Made by a program: the position numbers and the translations under genes. Below, one piece after another: positions 1 through 5,178 of a DNA stretch of 5,178 nt (within the stretch, counting starts at the first letter, position 1; every line of letters starts with the position of its first letter). Source of the DNA: Acidobacteriota bacterium. Lineage in GTDB: Bacteria > Acidobacteriota > Vicinamibacteria > Vicinamibacterales > UBA8438. The DNA is taken from the NCBI GenBank assembly GCA_011523485.1, contig WTGR01000646.1:1-5178 (forward strand), written 5' to 3'. The notes beneath the pieces are model-generated. The model searched no databases, was not told where the DNA came from, and was given only the letters and a program-made list of their open reading frames with translations.

Positions 1-433
1 GCGTCGTGCTCTTGCCGCTGCCGGTCGGGCCGGTCACCAGCACCAGGCCGTGCGGCCGAGCGACCAGGTCCGCCACGACGGGAGGCAGCCCGAGCCGGTC
101 GAGCTCCGGGATCGTCTCCGCGATGAGTCGGTAGACCGCCGCCGGCGCGCCCCGCTGGCTGAAGACGTTGGCCCGCACCCGGGCCACGCCCTCGATCCCG
201 AACGACACGTCGAGCTCGAGCGTCTCCTCGAAGCGTTGGCGTTGCGCCGAGGTCAGTGCCTCGTAGATCAGCCGTCTGGCGTCCGCAGGCGTCAGGGGCT
301 GGAGATCCGACTGCGGCTCGAGCGCGCCGTGCACCCGGATCTGCGGCGGGGTGCCCACCGTCACGTGCAGATCCGACCCGCCGCGCTCGACCGTGCGGGC
401 GAGCAGCTCCGACAGGGTCGACGGGGCGGTCAT
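1..433 (-). CDS. pilT: Type IV pilus retraction ATPase PilT, N-terminal part (runs off the left edge)
   Basis: This encodes the first 144 residues of a PilT-type hexameric ATPase, the inner-membrane-associated motor that depolymerises type IV pili and drives twitching. I translated it by hand from the ATG at 433. The N-terminal PAS-like domain carries the family signature SDLHVTVGTPPQIRVHG (about residues 20-36). The segment ends exactly in the Walker A loop, GPTGSGKS at 135-142, which is the usual position for PilT. The missing part should hold the Asp box, Walker B, His box and C-terminal domain, since full proteins are about 340-370 residues. The start overlaps the pilB stop in an ATGA (430-433), so translation is coupled, with GGGAG just upstream as a possible ribosome site. 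A PilU paralogue is possible. The ATPase family is certain, and the exact PilT name is likely from the very short N-terminal domain and from pairing with pilB. Confidence 0.93.
   Translation of the reverse strand, partial: MTAPSTLSELLARTVERGGSDLHVTVGTPPQIRVHGALEPQSDLQPLTPADARRLIYEALTSAQRQRFEETLELDVSFGIEGVARVRANVFSQRGAPAAVYRLIAETIPELDRLGLPPVVADLVARPHGLVLVTGPTGSGKSTT
10..45. repeat. 36-bp direct repeat, copy 1 (pilT Walker A region)
   Basis: These 36 bases are identical to 1137-1172. On the minus strand both encode LVLVTGPTGSGK, or its equivalent in pilB, with the same codon at every one of the twelve positions. Flanking bases differ (position 46 G versus 1173 T; position 9 C versus 1136 G). 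Shared ancestry plus strong GC-ending codon preference could produce this, as could gene conversion. Confidence 0.85.
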
Positions 434-2175
434 CGGACGGTCTCCCGGACCACTTCGTCGACCGAGGTGACCCCCTCGGCGATCTTGCAGAGCCCGCTCT
501 CGCGCAGGGTGAGCATGCCCTCGTCGATTGCCGCCCGCCGCAGCGCGCGCGCGGCTCCCCCCGCGAGAATCCTCTCGCGCAACGGTTCGGTCACTTCCAG
601 CACCTCGTACAGGCCGACCCGACCCCGGTAGCCGGTGCCGTTGCACGCCTCGCACCCGCGTCCCTCCCTCGGCGCCACCGTGCGCGCCCTCGCCTCGCTG
701 AACCCGAGTTCGCGGAGCGACGCCGGACTCGCCGCGGCCGGGGCCGCGCAGCCGCGGCACAGGCGCCGGACGAGTCGCTGGGCGCAGATCAGATTCACCG
801 AGCCGGCGATCAGAAAGGGCTCGACCCCCATGTTCAGGAGCCGGCTGACGGCGCTCGGCGCGTCGTTGGTGTGCAGGGTCGACAACACCAGGTGGCCGGT
901 CAGCGCCGCCTTCACGGCGATCTCCGCCGTCTCGACGTCCCGGATCTCGCCGACGAGGATGACGTTCGGGTCCTGCCGGAGGAAGGCGCGGAGGGCGGCC
1001 GCGAAGCTGAGGCCGATCGCCTCGCGAATCTGCACCTGGTTGACGCCGTCGAGGTTGAACTCCACCGGATCCTCGGCGGTCACGATGTTGGTGTCCGGAT
1101 TGTTGAGCTGCGCGAGCGAGGAATACAGCGTGCTGGTCTTGCCGCTGCCGGTCGGGCCGGTCACCAGCACCATGCCCCACGGCCTGCGGATGTTGGCCGT
1201 GAAACGCCGGAGCGGCGCCTCCTCGAAACCGAGCTTCGTCATGTCGAGCACGAGATGCGACTTGTCGAGCAGCCGCAGGACGATCTTCTCGCCGAAGAGC
1301 GTCGGCAGGCAGGAGACGCGCAGGTCGATCGCCTTCGTCGAGCCGCCGTCCCGGCACCGGACCCGGACCCGCCCGTCCTGCGGCACGCGCCGCTCCGCGA
1401 TGTCGAGCTTCGCCATCACCTTGAGACGCGAGGTGACGGCGTCGCGCATCCGCATCGGCGGCGTCATCACCGGGTGCAGGACGCCATCGACGCGGAACCG
1501 GATCCGGAACTCCTTCTCGTACGGCTCGACGTGCACGTCGCTGGCGCCCCGCTGGACGGCGGACGCCAGGATCGCGTTGACCAGCTTCACCACCGGCGCC
1601 TGCCCGCGTGCATCGTCACCCGGGACCAGATCGATCTCCTGCGCGCCGCCGCCGGCCCGCGGGTCGTCCGCACCTCCGGACAACCGGTCGAGCTCCCGCA
1701 CCGCGACGTCGAGCGTGCTCTCGCCGCGGTCCGCCCCGGACGTGTCCAGGGGCGCGTCGTAGTAGCGCGCGATGGCCTCGGCGACCGCGGCCTCCGACGC
1801 CAGCAGCGGCTCGACGGCGCAGCCGGTCCTGAACCGGACCTCGTCGAGCACGGCGACGTTGCGCGGATCCGTGATCGCGACCGTCAGGTTCGCCCCGGAA
1901 CGCCGCAACGGCACGATTCCGTGCTCGCGCGCCGTGTCGGCCGGTACGAGATCGAGAACGGCGGGCTCGATTTCGAACCCGGAGAGATCGACCGATCGCA
2001 CGCCGTACTGCGCACCGCGCAACGCGGCGATCTCGTCGGCCGGGACGAGCCCCAGGCGGGTCAGGGCGCTGGCCAGATCGCCCCCGTTGGCGTCCTTGTA
2101 CGCCCGCGCTTCCTGAAGTTGCGCGGACGTGATGCGCCGCTTCTCGATCAGTAGTTCGCCTAGTCGAACAGACAC
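430..2175 (-). CDS. pilB: Type IV pilus assembly (extension) ATPase PilB, GspE/PilB family
   Basis: PilB is the cytoplasmic hexameric ATPase that powers pilin polymerisation. The numbering here counts from the upstream ATG at 2226 (598 residues). An N-terminal MshEN-type domain begins RLGELLIEKRRIT (21-33). A second N-domain follows (GASDVHVEPYE, 227-237). The catalytic core has Walker A GPTGSGKT (357-364), Asp box TAEDPVE (383-389), Walker B VILVGEIRD (422-430) and His box STLHTNDA (449-456). Two CxxC pairs, C490/C493 and C525/C528, form the zinc tetracysteine site typical of PilB/GspE. All catalytic motifs are intact. I chose the GTG at 2175 (MSVRLGELL, 581 residues) over the ATG at 2226 because that ATG lies inside a -10 hexamer and the family normally starts just before RLGELL. 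No strong ribosome site serves either start. The 4-base overlap with pilT argues for a pilus system rather than type II secretion GspE. Confidence 0.94.
   Translation of the reverse strand: MSVRLGELLIEKRRITSAQLQEARAYKDANGGDLASALTRLGLVPADEIAALRGAQYGVRSVDLSGFEIEPAVLDLVPADTAREHGIVPLRRSGANLTVAITDPRNVAVLDEVRFRTGCAVEPLLASEAAVAEAIARYYDAPLDTSGADRGESTLDVAVRELDRLSGGADDPRAGGGAQEIDLVPGDDARGQAPVVKLVNAILASAVQRGASDVHVEPYEKEFRIRFRVDGVLHPVMTPPMRMRDAVTSRLKVMAKLDIAERRVPQDGRVRVRCRDGGSTKAIDLRVSCLPTLFGEKIVLRLLDKSHLVLDMTKLGFEEAPLRRFTANIRRPWGMVLVTGPTGSGKTSTLYSSLAQLNNPDTNIVTAEDPVEFNLDGVNQVQIREAIGLSFAAALRAFLRQDPNVILVGEIRDVETAEIAVKAALTGHLVLSTLHTNDAPSAVSRLLNMGVEPFLIAGSVNLICAQRLVRRLCRGCAAPAAASPASLRELGFSEARARTVAPREGRGCEACNGTGYRGRVGLYEVLEVTEPLRERILAGGAARALRRAAIDEGMLTLRESGLCKIAEGVTSVDEVVRETVR
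1137..1172. repeat. 36-bp direct repeat, copy 2 (pilB Walker A region)
   Basis: Exact copy of 10-45, at a spacing of 1127 bases, lying over the pilB P-loop. Identity stops abruptly on both sides although the protein similarity of the two ATPases continues. Confidence 0.85.
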
Positions 2176-2196
2176 CGGGAAACCGCTACTTCCCGG
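2175..2196 (-). promoter_or_regulatory. Hairpin in the pilB leader abutting the GTG start
   Basis: A 7-bp perfect inverted repeat, CCGGGAA and TTCCCGG, encloses an 8-base loop. Its last paired base is the first G of the proposed GTG start codon. The best purine-rich ribosome-site candidate (GGGAAG, 2194-2189) is buried in the 5' arm and lies 13 bases from the GTG, longer than usual. The hairpin could bring that site closer or hide it. The structure is seen in the sequence; a role in translation control is only inferred. Confidence 0.4.
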
Positions 2197-2224
2197 GGTT
2201 CGAAGGTGAGCAGGGGGTAACTCC

Positions 2225-2252
2225 ATTGTAGCGCGCCGCCGGCTGTTGTCAA
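2225..2252 (-). promoter_or_regulatory. Sigma70-type promoter of pilB (TTGACA-N16-TACAAT)
   Basis: On the minus strand a perfect -35 TTGACA (2252-2247) is followed after 16 bases by TACAAT (2230-2225), one mismatch from the -10 consensus. The predicted transcription start is near 2218, giving a leader of about 43 bases before the GTG at 2175. The -10 box overlaps the ATG at 2226-2224, which would then not be transcribed. The promoter sits 35 bases past the pdaD stop, so pilB-pilT can be transcribed independently of pdaD. Both hexamers were read directly; activity is inferred. Confidence 0.75.
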
Positions 2253-2287
2253 CCCTGGCGGAGCGCCGCGCGAACGGCGGCGGGAAA

Positions 2288-2839
2288 TCAGCCGACCATG
2301 ACGGCGGCGGCCACCACCGTCGTCCACAAGCCGTCGCGATCGCCCACGGCGGTCTGCGTGACGTGCTGGGTCCGGACGATCTGGTTCGACAGGCGCCAGA
2401 CCTCCTTGTTCTCGTCCCAGCTCTTTTCGGGATCGAACTTCAGCCCGAGGGTGGTGGCCAGCATTTCAGCGGCGAGATCCTCGGCGTAGTCGCCGGCGGT
2501 CTCCTCGTCCTCGCCGAAGCTGTGGTGCTCGGAGAGATAGCCGTACAGGCTGGGGTCGCGGGGGATGGCGACGCCGACCGTCGCGGCGATGAGGCGGTGG
2601 GGCTCCCTGGTGGCCGCCTCGGACATGACCACGAAGGTCACCTGCCCGGGCTTCAACCGCTCTATGCCCTCCCCGCGCGGGAGAATGCGGCAACCGGGCG
2701 GGAAGATGCTGGAGACGCGCACGACGTTGCAAGCCGCGATGCCGGCCGACCGCAACGCCAGCTCGAACGACGTCAGCTTCTCGCGGTGCGTGCCGACGCC
2801 CTTCGTGAAAAAGAGCTCACTGGGAACGAAACCAAGCAC
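2288..2839 (-). CDS. pdaD: Pyruvoyl-dependent arginine decarboxylase (PvlArgDC)
   Basis: This enzyme converts L-arginine to agmatine plus CO2, an entry step to putrescine and longer polyamines. The family makes an inactive proenzyme that cleaves itself at a Ser-Ser bond, turning the second serine into the pyruvoyl cofactor. Here the site is VVRVSSIFPPGCR, with S43/S44, giving a beta chain of 43 residues and an alpha chain of 140. Other family-like segments are FFTKGVGTHREKLTSFELAL (10-29) and GYLSEHHSFGE (100-110), whose E104 probably matches the catalytic glutamate. The 183-residue length is slightly above the roughly 165 of the archaeal prototype, mainly at the C-terminus. The start is a GTG; no in-frame ATG precedes it nearby and the ribosome site is weak. 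It has its own promoter 43 bases upstream. No agmatinase or other polyamine gene is visible in the window, so its link to the pilus genes is probably positional only. Confidence 0.92.
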   Translation of the reverse strand: MLGFVPSELFFTKGVGTHREKLTSFELALRSAGIAACNVVRVSSIFPPGCRILPRGEGIERLKPGQVTFVVMSEAATREPHRLIAATVGVAIPRDPSLYGYLSEHHSFGEDEETAGDYAEDLAAEMLATTLGLKFDPEKSWDENKEVWRLSNQIVRTQHVTQTAVGDRDGLWTTVVAAAVMVG

Positions 2840-2881
2840 AGGGAATCCGGATCTTGCTCTACGCCCCGTCGCGAGCGACGC

Positions 2882-2910
2882 ATCCTACGGTACGGACCAC
2901 GCGCTGTCAA
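2882..2910 (-). promoter_or_regulatory. Sigma70-type promoter of pdaD (TTGACA-N17-TAGGAT)
   Basis: On the minus strand a perfect TTGACA (2910-2905) is followed, after the optimal 17 bases, by TAGGAT (2887-2882), which matches four of six -10 consensus bases including the key first T, second A and last T. Transcription should start near 2875, leaving a leader of about 36 bases to the GTG at 2839. Both hexamers stand out in otherwise GC-rich DNA. Activity is inferred. Confidence 0.65.
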
Positions 2911-3008
2911 GGCTTCCGAAACGATGAACTTCCGGCCCGCCGCGACGTATCAAACGAGTGCGGGCGCGCAACTCCGGGCGGGCTCGACGTCGTCCGGGCC
3001 GGCGGCAG

Positions 3009-3024
3009 GCGCCCCGCGGGGCGC
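3009..3024. repeat. Perfect 16-bp palindrome GCGCCCCGCGGGGCGC
   Basis: The sequence equals its own reverse complement over all 16 bases and lies between the two divergent genes, about 100 bases upstream of the pdaD -35 box and 78 bases before the YIP1-family ATG. Such a position would suit an operator for a dimeric regulator, but it is entirely G and C, so chance is a real alternative in this DNA. No second copy was noticed in the window. Confidence 0.35.
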
Positions 3025-3049
3025 AAACCCCGACGCGCCGGGAGTCGGC

Positions 3050-3066
3050 GCCGCGGCATCCGCGGC
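3050..3066. repeat. Short inverted repeat (7-bp stem, CAT loop)
   Basis: GCCGCGG and CCGCGGC flank the three bases CAT, ending 35 bases before the YIP1-family start codon and about 20 before the -10-like box. It covers the place where a -35 element would be expected, so it might be a regulator site near that promoter. The low-complexity GC composition keeps confidence low. Confidence 0.25.
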
Positions 3067-3082
3067 GGATGACCCGAAGCAG

Positions 3083-3098
3083 GCGCTAGAATGGAGAG
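3083..3098 (+). promoter_or_regulatory. -10-like TAGAAT fused to a ribosome binding site before the YIP1-family gene
   Basis: TAGAAT (3087-3092) matches five of six -10 consensus bases and is immediately followed by GGAGAG (3093-3098). GGAG lies 5 bases from the ATG at 3102 and supports that start. No -35 match occurs 16-18 bases upstream. If the -10 box were used, transcription would begin around 3099 and the message would be nearly leaderless and lack the GGAG, so the two readings compete. The ribosome site is the safer call. The stretch GCGCTAGAATGGAG repeats the pilB promoter's GCGCTACAATGGAG with one difference. Confidence 0.45.
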
Positions 3099-3101
3099 AT
3101 C

Positions 3102-3836
3102 ATGCAGGGCCGGAACGGGTTGGACGTCGAGCCGCCGGTCGAGCGCCTCGGCCTGAGCGCCCGCGTCGTCGGCATCCTCACGTCGCCGCGCGAGACGTTC
3201 GAGCGCGTGATGGCCGACCCGCGCTGGATCGGGGTCCTGGCGCTGAGCGTCGGCGGCGCGGCGGTGCTGAGCAGCCTGCTCCTGTCCACCGACTTCGCGC
3301 AACGGGCCCTGCTCGACCAGCAGATCTCCTCGATGGAATCCTTCGGGGCCACGGTGACCGACGAGGTGCGAGCCGAGATGGAGGACAGCGTCCGGTTCGC
3401 GGCGTACTCCTCGTTCGGCTTCCTGCTGGTCGGCGTGCCGATCTTCTGCGTGGTCCTGGCCGGCATCCTGCACGGCGTCGGCCACGGCCTTCTGGGCGGG
3501 GGAGCGAGTTTCGGGCAGGTCTTCTCCGTCGTCGCCCACGCCGGCCTGGTGTTCCTGGTGCAGCAGCTCTTCGCCGTCCCGCTCAACTACGCGCGCGAGG
3601 CGATTACGTCACCCACCACGCTGGCGGCCTTCGCACCCATGCTCGACGAGGATGCGTTCGCCTTCAAGCTGCTCAGCACCCTCGATCTCGTCAACGTGTG
3701 GTGGATCATGCTCCTGTCGATCGGCCTGGCCGTCGCCTGGAAGCGCCGCACCGCGCCGATCGCCACCACCCTGTTCGGCATCTACGCCGGCATCATCCTG
3801 ATCATCGCGGTGCTGCGCACGAACCTCGGTTTCTGA
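3102..3836 (+). CDS. YIP1-family integral membrane protein
   Basis: This 244-residue protein resembles the bacterial YIP1/DUF1282 group of polytopic inner-membrane proteins, whose function is unknown. A short cytoplasmic N-terminus includes the typical opening RVVGILTSPRETFERVMADP (21-40), the segment that usually precedes the first helix in this family. I count five hydrophobic spans at about 42-62, 105-128, 138-160, 196-213 and 218-238. A polar stretch rich in Asp, Glu and Gln (64-97) follows the first span and another (162-190) follows the third. The glycine-rich LLGGGASFGQVFSVVAHAG (130-148) is also family-like. The start ATG has GGAG 5 bases upstream. The stop is only two bases from the next gene, so the pair is an operon with likely translational coupling. 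That suggests a helper role for the export system downstream, which is inference from context. The family call is from memory of its pattern. Confidence 0.8.
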   Translation: MQGRNGLDVEPPVERLGLSARVVGILTSPRETFERVMADPRWIGVLALSVGGAAVLSSLLLSTDFAQRALLDQQISSMESFGATVTDEVRAEMEDSVRFAAYSSFGFLLVGVPIFCVVLAGILHGVGHGLLGGGASFGQVFSVVAHAGLVFLVQQLFAVPLNYAREAITSPTTLAAFAPMLDEDAFAFKLLSTLDLVNVWWIMLLSIGLAVAWKRRTAPIATTLFGIYAGIILIIAVLRTNLGF

Positions 3837-3838
3837 AC

Positions 3839-5178
3839 ATGTCCAGAAAGCTCCTCGTCGGCGGACTCGTAATCCTGACCGGCGCCGCGCTCGTGGCCGT
3901 CAATCTGCTGTTCGAACGCTCCGACGCGGCGGAAGTCGACGTGGAGGAGATCGAGCGGCGCGATCTCGTCGCCATCGTCTCCGCGCCCGGCACCATTCAA
4001 CCGCAACTCTCGGTCGACATGAGCGCCAGCACGATGGGCCGGGTCACGCGCCTGGCGGTGGACGAGGGCGAACGGGTCACGGCCGGGCAGTTCCTGCTTC
4101 AGATCGACCCGGAGAACCTGCAGGCGATCGTCAACCGCGGCGAGGCCTCCCTCGAGGCCACCATCGCGGCCCATCAGCAGGCGCTCGTCGCCGTGGAGAC
4201 GGCCCGCGTCAACCTCGAGATCGCCCGCGAGAACCTGGAGCGGCAGGCGGACCTCTGGTCCCTCCGTCTCGTCTCCCGTGAAGTCTACGAGCAGGCGGTC
4301 GCCGACGTGGAGCTGCGCGAGACCGAGCTCAGGGCGCGGGAGGTGGACGTGGAGGGGGCGGCGCAGCGCATCCTCCAGGAACGGGCGACGCTCGACAGCG
4401 CGCGCTACGACCTCACGCAGGTGACCATCACGTCCCCCATCGACGGCATCGTGACCCGGCGCAACATCGAAGAGGGGGAGACGGTGGTCATCGGCACGAT
4501 GAACAACCCCGGAACGGTGCTGCTGACCATCGCCGACTTCTCGGTGCTCGAGGCCGAGATCGAGGTCGACGAGACCGACATCCCGGCCGTGCGGCTCGGC
4601 CAGCCGGTGGAGATCACGATCGACGCGCTGCCGGACCGCACCTACACCGGCCGCGTGACCGAGATCGGCAACAGCCCGATTCAGAACCAGAACGCGGGCG
4701 CCGGCGCCACGCAGGAGGCAACGAACTTCCTGGTCGTCGTCGTCGTCGACGGCTTCATTCCGGGCGTGCGGCCCGGCTTCACCTGCACCGCGGAGATCAC
4801 GACGGCGACGCGGACGGCATCGCTGGCCGTGCCCATCCAGGCGACCACCGTGCGCGAGGTCGAGATCGATGCGGCCGGCCGGATCGTGCGGGAATCGAGC
4901 GACTCCGGATCCGGCGTCCTCTCGCGCCCCGCCTCCGCCTCCTCCGAGCCGGCGGCGGGCGGCAGCGCCACCACGCGCGAAGAGCGGGAAGGCGTGTTCG
5001 TGGTGCGGCAGGGACGCGCGGCGTTCGTGCCGGTGGCCACCGGAATCGCCGGCGAGCGCTACTTCGAGGCCCTGAGCGGCCTCGAGGAAGGCGATTTCGT
5101 GATCACCGGTCCGTTCGAGGTGGTCCGCAACCTCGACGACGGCGACCCGGTGGATCCCAATGAAGCTGATTCTGATTC
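3839..5178 (+). CDS. Periplasmic adaptor (membrane fusion) protein of a tripartite efflux system, MacA/HlyD-like (runs off the right edge)
   Basis: Membrane fusion proteins of this kind bridge an inner-membrane ABC or RND exporter to a TolC-like outer-membrane channel. The reading frame, translated by hand from the ATG at 3839, is open for 446 codons to the window end. Residues 5-25 form an N-terminal membrane anchor with no lipobox cysteine. The first lipoyl half is GRVTRLAVDEGERVTAGQFL (67-86) and continues to QIDPENLQ. A charged, heptad-like alpha-hairpin spans about 99-190. The second lipoyl half is ITSPIDGIVTRRNIEEGE (197-214). The beta-barrel begins near ADFSVLEAEIEVDETDIPA (232-250), and the membrane-proximal domain ends with SGLEEGDFVITGP (413-425). 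Residues 351-384 are an unusual Ser/Ala/Gly-rich insert. Two bases separate it from the YIP1-family stop, and no ribosome site is visible, implying coupling. The stop should lie just beyond the window. MacA-type (ABC partner) is my preference over RND-type; symbol withheld. Confidence 0.9.
   Translation, partial: MSRKLLVGGLVILTGAALVAVNLLFERSDAAEVDVEEIERRDLVAIVSAPGTIQPQLSVDMSASTMGRVTRLAVDEGERVTAGQFLLQIDPENLQAIVNRGEASLEATIAAHQQALVAVETARVNLEIARENLERQADLWSLRLVSREVYEQAVADVELRETELRAREVDVEGAAQRILQERATLDSARYDLTQVTITSPIDGIVTRRNIEEGETVVIGTMNNPGTVLLTIADFSVLEAEIEVDETDIPAVRLGQPVEITIDALPDRTYTGRVTEIGNSPIQNQNAGAGATQEATNFLVVVVVDGFIPGVRPGFTCTAEITTATRTASLAVPIQATTVREVEIDAAGRIVRESSDSGSGVLSRPASASSEPAAGGSATTREEREGVFVVRQGRAAFVPVATGIAGERYFEALSGLEEGDFVITGPFEVVRNLDDGDPVDPNEADSD
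5160..5178 (+). CDS. Possible start of the next operon gene (MKLILI...)
   Basis: An ATG at 5160 in a different frame from the adaptor opens MKLILI before the sequence ends. GGTGG about 6 bases upstream could act as a ribosome site. The position fits a short overlap with the adaptor's expected stop, and adaptors of this class are commonly followed by an ABC permease or ATP-binding subunit. Only six codons are visible, so the product cannot be named and the start may be spurious. Confidence 0.3.

Larger units (their letters stand above)
2911..3101. other. Divergent intergenic region between pdaD and the YIP1-family gene
   Basis: This GC-rich spacer separates the outward-facing pdaD promoter from the plus-strand YIP1-family start. 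I see no convincing gene in it: the reading frames crossing it are out-of-frame extensions of neighbours or unsupported. It contains a perfect 16-bp palindrome (3009-3024), a 7-bp hairpin with a 3-base loop (3050-3066), and a -10-like/ribosome-site element at its right end. No T-tract terminator is present, as expected for a region from which transcription diverges. Confidence 0.7.

Noticed and set aside
256..2154. Very long plus-strand open frame (632 codons) opposite pilB
   Set aside because: It is antisense to a gene with every catalytic motif intact, its translation is Arg/Ala/Asp/His-rich with no recognisable domain, and such shadow frames are normal in high-GC DNA.
2190..2210. GGTTCGAA resembling a tRNA T-loop
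   Set aside because: The flanking bases cannot form a 5-bp T-stem and no anticodon arm or acceptor pairing is visible; it lies in the pilB leader.
2253..2287. Possible terminator between pdaD and pilB
   Set aside because: Only a 5-bp GC stem (CGCCG and CGGCG) can be drawn and no T-run follows; the pilB -35 box begins immediately after.
3091..3093. ATG at 3091 as an alternative start for the YIP1-family gene
   Set aside because: It is 11 bases from the ATG at 3102 and so out of frame; it is part of the TAGAATGGAG element.
2907..3586. Minus-strand open frames opposite the YIP1-family gene
   Set aside because: Composition is Arg/Pro/Ala-rich without motifs, whereas the plus strand gives a coherent five-helix membrane protein with a ribosome site.
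3782..4174. Minus-strand frame opposite the start of the adaptor
   Set aside because: It lies across two well-supported plus-strand genes and shows only low-complexity sequence.
4733..4750. Run of five GTC triplets in the adaptor gene
   Set aside because: It encodes a beta-strand of five valines inside a conserved domain and is too short to be meaningful as a repeat tract.

Overview
The window is a gene-dense, high-GC bacterial segment with no mobile element, CRISPR array, tRNA or rRNA. The combination of a pilB-pilT ATPase pair, a pyruvoyl-dependent arginine decarboxylase and a YIP1-family membrane protein next to a periplasmic efflux adaptor suggests a Gram-negative environmental bacterium. 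Acidobacteriota (Vicinamibacteria-like) is my best guess. That taxonomy is an inference from gene content and base composition, not something the sequence proves.

Layout. The left half is on the minus strand. Reading in the direction of transcription it holds pdaD (2839 to 2288), then pilB (2175 to 430), then pilT (from 433 off the left edge). pilB and pilT share an ATGA overlap and must be co-translated. pdaD and pilB each have their own well-formed sigma70-type promoter (TTGACA-N17-TAGGAT and TTGACA-N16-TACAAT). The pilB promoter's -10 box contains the first in-frame ATG of the reading frame. The real pilB start is therefore more likely the GTG 51 bases downstream, which sits at the edge of a 7-bp hairpin.

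The right half is on the plus strand: a five-helix YIP1-family protein (3102-3836), then, two bases later, a MacA/HlyD-type periplasmic adaptor (3839 off the right edge). A further gene may begin at 5160. The two halves diverge from a 191-base GC-rich interval (2911-3101) that holds a perfect 16-bp palindrome, a short hairpin and a -10-like/Shine-Dalgarno element.

Function. The minus-strand genes encode the extension motor (PilB) and retraction motor (PilT) of a type IV pilus, and an enzyme that makes agmatine for polyamine synthesis. The plus-strand genes look like the start of a tripartite export operon whose transporter lies beyond the window. No plainly novel system is visible. The most useful observations are the pilB start correction, the promoter/discriminator motif shared by pilB and the YIP1 gene, and a 36-bp exact repeat between the two ATPase genes.
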